A DNA stretch of 64,000 nucleotides from Oscillospiraceae bacterium (GTDB taxonomy: Bacteria; Bacillota; Clostridia; Oscillospirales; Oscillospiraceae). The translations under genes were made by a program, and so were the position numbers. The notes under the pieces were generated by a model. It did no database searches. It saw only the letters and a list, made by a program, of their open reading frames with translations, and was not told where the DNA came from. Shown piece by piece: positions 61,477-64,000 of the stretch; positions within the stretch are counted from its first letter, which is position 1; each line of letters starts with the position of its first letter. The stretch spans positions 1-64,000 of the forward strand of contig JAFZDL010000105.1 of NCBI GenBank assembly GCA_017561205.1, given 5' to 3'.

Positions 61477-62517
61477 ATGCAATTTGTATCCCAAGACCTG
61501 GGTATCGACCTGGGTACTTCCAATGTTTTGATCTATGCCGCTAACCAGGGTATCACCGCAAGAGAGCCCTCTGTGGTCGCCGTGGATAAGAACTCCGGCA
61601 AGATCCTCCAGGTTGGCGCTGCCGCCCGGAATATGCTGGGCCGCACACCCGGCAATGTGGTGGCTATGCATCCGTTGAAGGACGGCGTGGTCTCCGACCA
61701 CGAAATGACCGTGAAGATGCTGCAGCATCTGATCCGATCCGCCACCAATAAGTCCTCCCTGTTCACCCCCAAGCCCAGAGTGATCATCTGTGTTCCCAGC
61801 AGCATCACTGAGGTGGAAGAGCGTTCCGTTATCAATGCCGCTCTGGAAGCCGGCGCCCGCCGTGTGTACCTGATTGAAGAGCCTTTGGCTGCTGCCCTAG
61901 GCGCAGGTTTGGACATCAGCGGTCCTAAGGGCCATTTGGTTGTGGATATGGGCGGCGGTACAACGGACATCGCTGTGCTTTCTATGAACGGTGTGGCAAA
62001 TGCTACCTCTTTGAAGATCGCCGGCGACCATTTCGACGAAATCATCGCCCGGCATATCCGCCGCAATCACCAGGTTGTCATCGGTCAATCCACCGCTGAG
62101 GATATTAAAATCCAAATCGGCTCCGTATTACGCCGGAACGAAGAACTGTTTATGGAAGTCAAAGGCAGAGATGCCAAGTCCGGCAGACCCAGAAGTATTG
62201 AAGTCAATTCCACAGAGATCTGCGGTGTGCTCTACCGTCCCGCTCTCCGAATTGCTGAGGCGGTAAATGCCATGTTGGAGGACACCTCCGCAGAATTGGT
62301 TGGCGACCTGAACGAAACCGGTATCGTTCTCACCGGCGGCAGCAGCCAGCTTTGGGGTATGGATATGCTCCTGGAAAAGGAAGTGGGTATCCCCTGCACC
62401 ATCGCCGACGACCCCGCCGCCTGTGTGGCCTACGGCTGCGGTAAGAGCCTTGCCTGGATCACCCGTATGACCGACGGCCCTGTAAATATTGCTCGAAAGC
62501 GTTTAATGAGAGGATAA
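61477..62517 (+). CDS. mreB: MreB/Mbl-like actin homologue
   Basis: 346-aa cytoskeletal ATPase guiding cell-wall synthesis. Actin-fold motifs are present: phosphate 1 LGIDLGTSNVLIY, VVDMGGGTTDIAVLSMNG (phosphate 2), and IVLTGGSSQLWGMD (adenosine). RVIICVPSSITEVEERSV matches MreB. No mreC/mreD follow, so this is probably the solitary Mbl/MreBH-type paralogue. The start has only GTGAGG as ribosome binding site. Confidence 0.92.
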   Translation: MQFVSQDLGIDLGTSNVLIYAANQGITAREPSVVAVDKNSGKILQVGAAARNMLGRTPGNVVAMHPLKDGVVSDHEMTVKMLQHLIRSATNKSSLFTPKPRVIICVPSSITEVEERSVINAALEAGARRVYLIEEPLAAALGAGLDISGPKGHLVVDMGGGTTDIAVLSMNGVANATSLKIAGDHFDEIIARHIRRNHQVVIGQSTAEDIKIQIGSVLRRNEELFMEVKGRDAKSGRPRSIEVNSTEICGVLYRPALRIAEAVNAMLEDTSAELVGDLNETGIVLTGGSSQLWGMDMLLEKEVGIPCTIADDPAACVAYGCGKSLAWITRMTDGPVNIARKRLMRG

Positions 62518-62524
62518 AGATTAA

Positions 62525-62680
62525 GAATACATTGCAAGTCGGTTTTCCCGTTTGAATGACACCCCTATACTGGAGTGCTACGAAGAAGGCGGCTACAAGG
62601 CCGGCGGCTCCAACTATAAGGCCGGCGTTGCCGAGATCCTCATCAAAGAGGGTCTTGATATGCTGAAGAGCTTGAAGTAA
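62525..62680 (+). pseudogene. Short coding remnant, unidentified
   Basis: Open frame without a start codon that ends LECYEEGGYKAGGSNYKAGV then AEILIKEGLDMLKSLK and a TAA at 62678. It reads like the C-terminus of a real protein, but I cannot name the family. Lies between mreB-like and repeats. Confidence 0.35.
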
Positions 62681-62689
62681 TCCTTCTTT

Positions 62690-62727
62690 GTCATTGCGAG
62701 CCAGTGCACACACTGGCGTGGCAATCT
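62690..62727. repeat. Short dispersed repeat (GTCATTGCGAGCCAGTG unit)
   Basis: GTCATTGCGAGCCAGTGCAC then ACACTGGCGTGGCAATCT, with a CCAGTG/CACTGG hairpin; matches 32762-32800. Paired with 62821-62853. Confidence 0.8.
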
Positions 62728-62740
62728 ATACAAGAATAAT

Positions 62741-62776
62741 CCCCGGGAACGGTCAAAGCCGTTCCCGGGGAACTTT
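62741..62776. terminator. Strong terminator-like hairpin
   Basis: CCCCGGGAACGG / CCGTTCCCGGGG followed by AACTTTTT. Placed between the two halves of the dispersed repeat. Confidence 0.7.
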
Positions 62777-62820
62777 TTGCCATTATGCTGAACGCTCTGA
62801 TTTGCGCACGTTGTTCCTGG

Positions 62821-62853
62821 AGATTGCCACGTCGCTTCGCTCCTAGCAATGAC
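62821..62853. repeat. Short dispersed repeat (GATTGCCACGTCGC family)
   Basis: AGATTGCCACGTCGCTTCGC followed by TCCTAGCAATGAC. Confidence 0.8.
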
Positions 62854-62867
62854 AGCGAAAGTTTGTC

Positions 62868-63581
62868 TTATTCCATTTCAATGGTGGCAATATGGGGTCT
62901 GTGGTCAGAAGATACAATGGCGGGAATATCCGCGCTGAGGACCTGCAGATCCTTTGTCGTAAAGATATAGTCGATTTTTCCCCTGGGTGTATCAGAAGGC
63001 CAGCTGCCCTTGGGCTCGTCAAACAGCTCCGCGGTATCGTAAAGCCGCTCCCGAATAGGGATAAGCAGTTCGTTATCCGGCCGCACATTGAAGTCACCCA
63101 TCAGCACACACTTTTCTGTTTCCAAATTGGCGACCACCGTATTCACAGCGTTCTCCAGCTCGTCGGGATTCAGACCGAAATGGGTAACCACTACATTCAA
63201 GCCACCAGCTACATCGATTTTTGCCTTCAGCAGACAACGGGTCTCATAATAACTCTTTCCGGTTCGCACTTCCGGATCGGGGATATTCACCGTTTCCGCA
63301 GACAAGATGGGGTGCCGGGAGATGATGCCGTTTCCGAAGGGATACTGACCGTCCTCCAATTTTGTCGCCTCGGCAAAATACCAGAAAAATCCCAACTTCT
63401 CCGCCAAAACCTTTGTTTGGGTGGTAAATTCCTCGGTTTCGCCCAAATCGTACATTTCCTGCAGGCCGATAACATCTGCGCCACACTTGCGTATGGTGTC
63501 GGCCATAATATCATAGTCAATTTCCCGGGTTATGTAGTTACGGCAAGCCTGGGTGTTGTAGCTCATAAGGGTAATGTTCAT
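62868..63581 (-). CDS. Endonuclease/exonuclease/phosphatase family protein
   Basis: 237-aa metal-dependent phosphoesterase of the EEP (DNase I/sphingomyelinase-like) fold. Motifs in order: MSYNTQACRN (Asn), GLQEMYDL (catalytic Glu), VVVTHFGLNP (His), LMGDFNVRPD (Asp/Asn), IDYIFTT, and SSDHRPHIATIE (Asp-His). Substrate may be nucleic acid or a phospholipid; no signal peptide, so intracellular. ATG 63581 has GAGGTG 7 nt upstream. Confidence 0.85.
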   Translation of the reverse strand: MNITLMSYNTQACRNYITREIDYDIMADTIRKCGADVIGLQEMYDLGETEEFTTQTKVLAEKLGFFWYFAEATKLEDGQYPFGNGIISRHPILSAETVNIPDPEVRTGKSYYETRCLLKAKIDVAGGLNVVVTHFGLNPDELENAVNTVVANLETEKCVLMGDFNVRPDNELLIPIRERLYDTAELFDEPKGSWPSDTPRGKIDYIFTTKDLQVLSADIPAIVSSDHRPHIATIEME

Positions 63582-63640
63582 CGTACGCACCTCATTTCTT
63601 TTTCCTAAGTATAGCACACTACAAGCTGTTTTGCAACAAT

Positions 63641-63668
63641 AAAAAGTACTATCACAAGTACTTTTTTT
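63641..63668. terminator. Small terminator-like hairpin
   Basis: AAAAAGTACT / AGTACTTTTT with flanking runs, upstream of the phosphoesterase gene. Confidence 0.5.
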
Positions 63669-63680
63669 CATTTTTGTTTG

Positions 63681-63723
63681 ATATACATCTAATCACTATT
63701 AACAAAAGTGATTAGATGTATAT
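63681..63723. promoter_or_regulatory. Palindrome with perfect 17-bp arms
   Basis: ATATACATCTAATCACT (63681-63697), 9-nt loop, AGTGATTAGATGTATAT (63707-63723). It could be an operator for a dimeric regulator or a cruciform/hairpin; it directly precedes the DUF2087 remnant. Confidence 0.7.
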
Positions 63724-63950
63724 AATATTACTGTAGCTACAAAATCCTACGAAAAGCTTACGCAAATTCCTACCAAAAAAAGCGGGAGATCGTACTTCGT
63801 AAGATTGCGCAGGAATTTAAAGCTGGACAGAAATATACCGAAAATGAAGTGAATGGAGTGATTCACAATTTTCACGAAGATCACTGCACTATTCGCCAGG
63901 AAATGGTAGCCTGCGGCATTATAACCCAGGAAATGAAATTTATTGGCTAA
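63724..63950 (+). pseudogene. DUF2087 regulator remnant, frameshifted
   Basis: From the A7 tract (63775-63781) onward the frame reads KKREIVLRKIAQEFKAGQKY then TENEVNGVIHNFHEDHCTIR and ends at 63950, typical of the DUF2087 domain of ArsR-like regulators. The sequence just upstream fits the family in a different frame (YEKLTQIPTKK), so one A seems missing. No start codon or N-terminal part exists here, so it is a truncated, decayed copy. Confidence 0.6.
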
Positions 63951-64000
63951 AATAACCTTTCCTTTGAGTGACGGCAATTCCCTACTATTTGTAGTTTGCC
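63951..64000. other. Window end, nothing recognised
   Basis: No feature can be supported in these last bases. Confidence 0.5.

Overview
This window is chromosomal DNA of an anaerobic, probably spore-forming Clostridia; the gene style (moderate GC, TTG/GTG starts behind strong AGGAGG sites, T-box control, SpoIIE-type phosphatase, MetV/MetF pair, class III ribonucleotide reductase) fits an Oscillospirales (Ruminococcaceae/Oscillospiraceae-like) gut bacterium. The taxonomic assignment is inference; no rRNA gene is present.

Layout. 1-1.2 kb: 5' part of thrS with a T-box leader. 1.5-4.2 kb: a YabE-like G5/3D cell-wall protein, rsmA and a HAD hydrolase. 4.3-8.7 kb (minus): PlsC-type acyltransferase, then jag-yidC-yidD-rnpA and rpmH, the block normally next to oriC, here without dnaA and with a repeat between rnpA and rpmH. 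8.9-13.1 kb (minus): beta-helix lipoprotein, DUF4956 membrane protein and VTC-type polyphosphate polymerase, then a cysteine-rich protein. 13.3-17.2 kb: nrdD behind two NrdR boxes, and a uracil/xanthine permease. 17.3-23.1 kb: O-antigen-ligase-like protein, the larE-larB-larC nickel-pincer cofactor operon, and metV-metF.

23.27-32.69 kb (minus) is a compact phage-derived cassette: terminase, portal, scaffold, capsid, connectors, tail hub/fibre, endolysin and holin-like genes. It has no integrase, repressor, replication, tail-tube or tape-measure gene. Its tail-fibre gene is split at an A8 tract that forms a textbook -1 slippery site. 33-38.3 kb returns to housekeeping genes (DUF218, aminotransferase, exonuclease, CYTH, SpoIIE phosphatase). 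38.3-39.7 kb is an AT-rich patch with two lipoproteins and a small Cro/CI-type regulator with palindromic operators.

39.7-44.1 kb holds tRNA-Thr(GGT) and tRNA-Leu(CAA) together with three copies of a roughly 120-150 bp GC-rich repeat. The copies share hairpins and one visible compensatory base change, which I consider one of the most interesting signals here. Between and after them lie a DMT exporter, an RluA pseudouridine synthase, an ABC exporter, two CNNM/CorC-like proteins, a pyridoxal-kinase/PdxR-like divergent pair, tRNA-Val(CAC), an ECF sigma/anti-sigma-like pair and sfsA. 51.3-58.4 kb (minus) is a complete F-type ATP synthase operon (atpZ-I-B-E-F-H-A-G-D-C) whose c subunit carries the two-carboxylate motif linked to sodium coupling. 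58.6-62.5 kb: recD2, comF and mreB-like genes. The right end has an endonuclease/phosphatase-family gene, short dispersed repeats and a decayed DUF2087 gene next to a 17-bp-arm palindrome.
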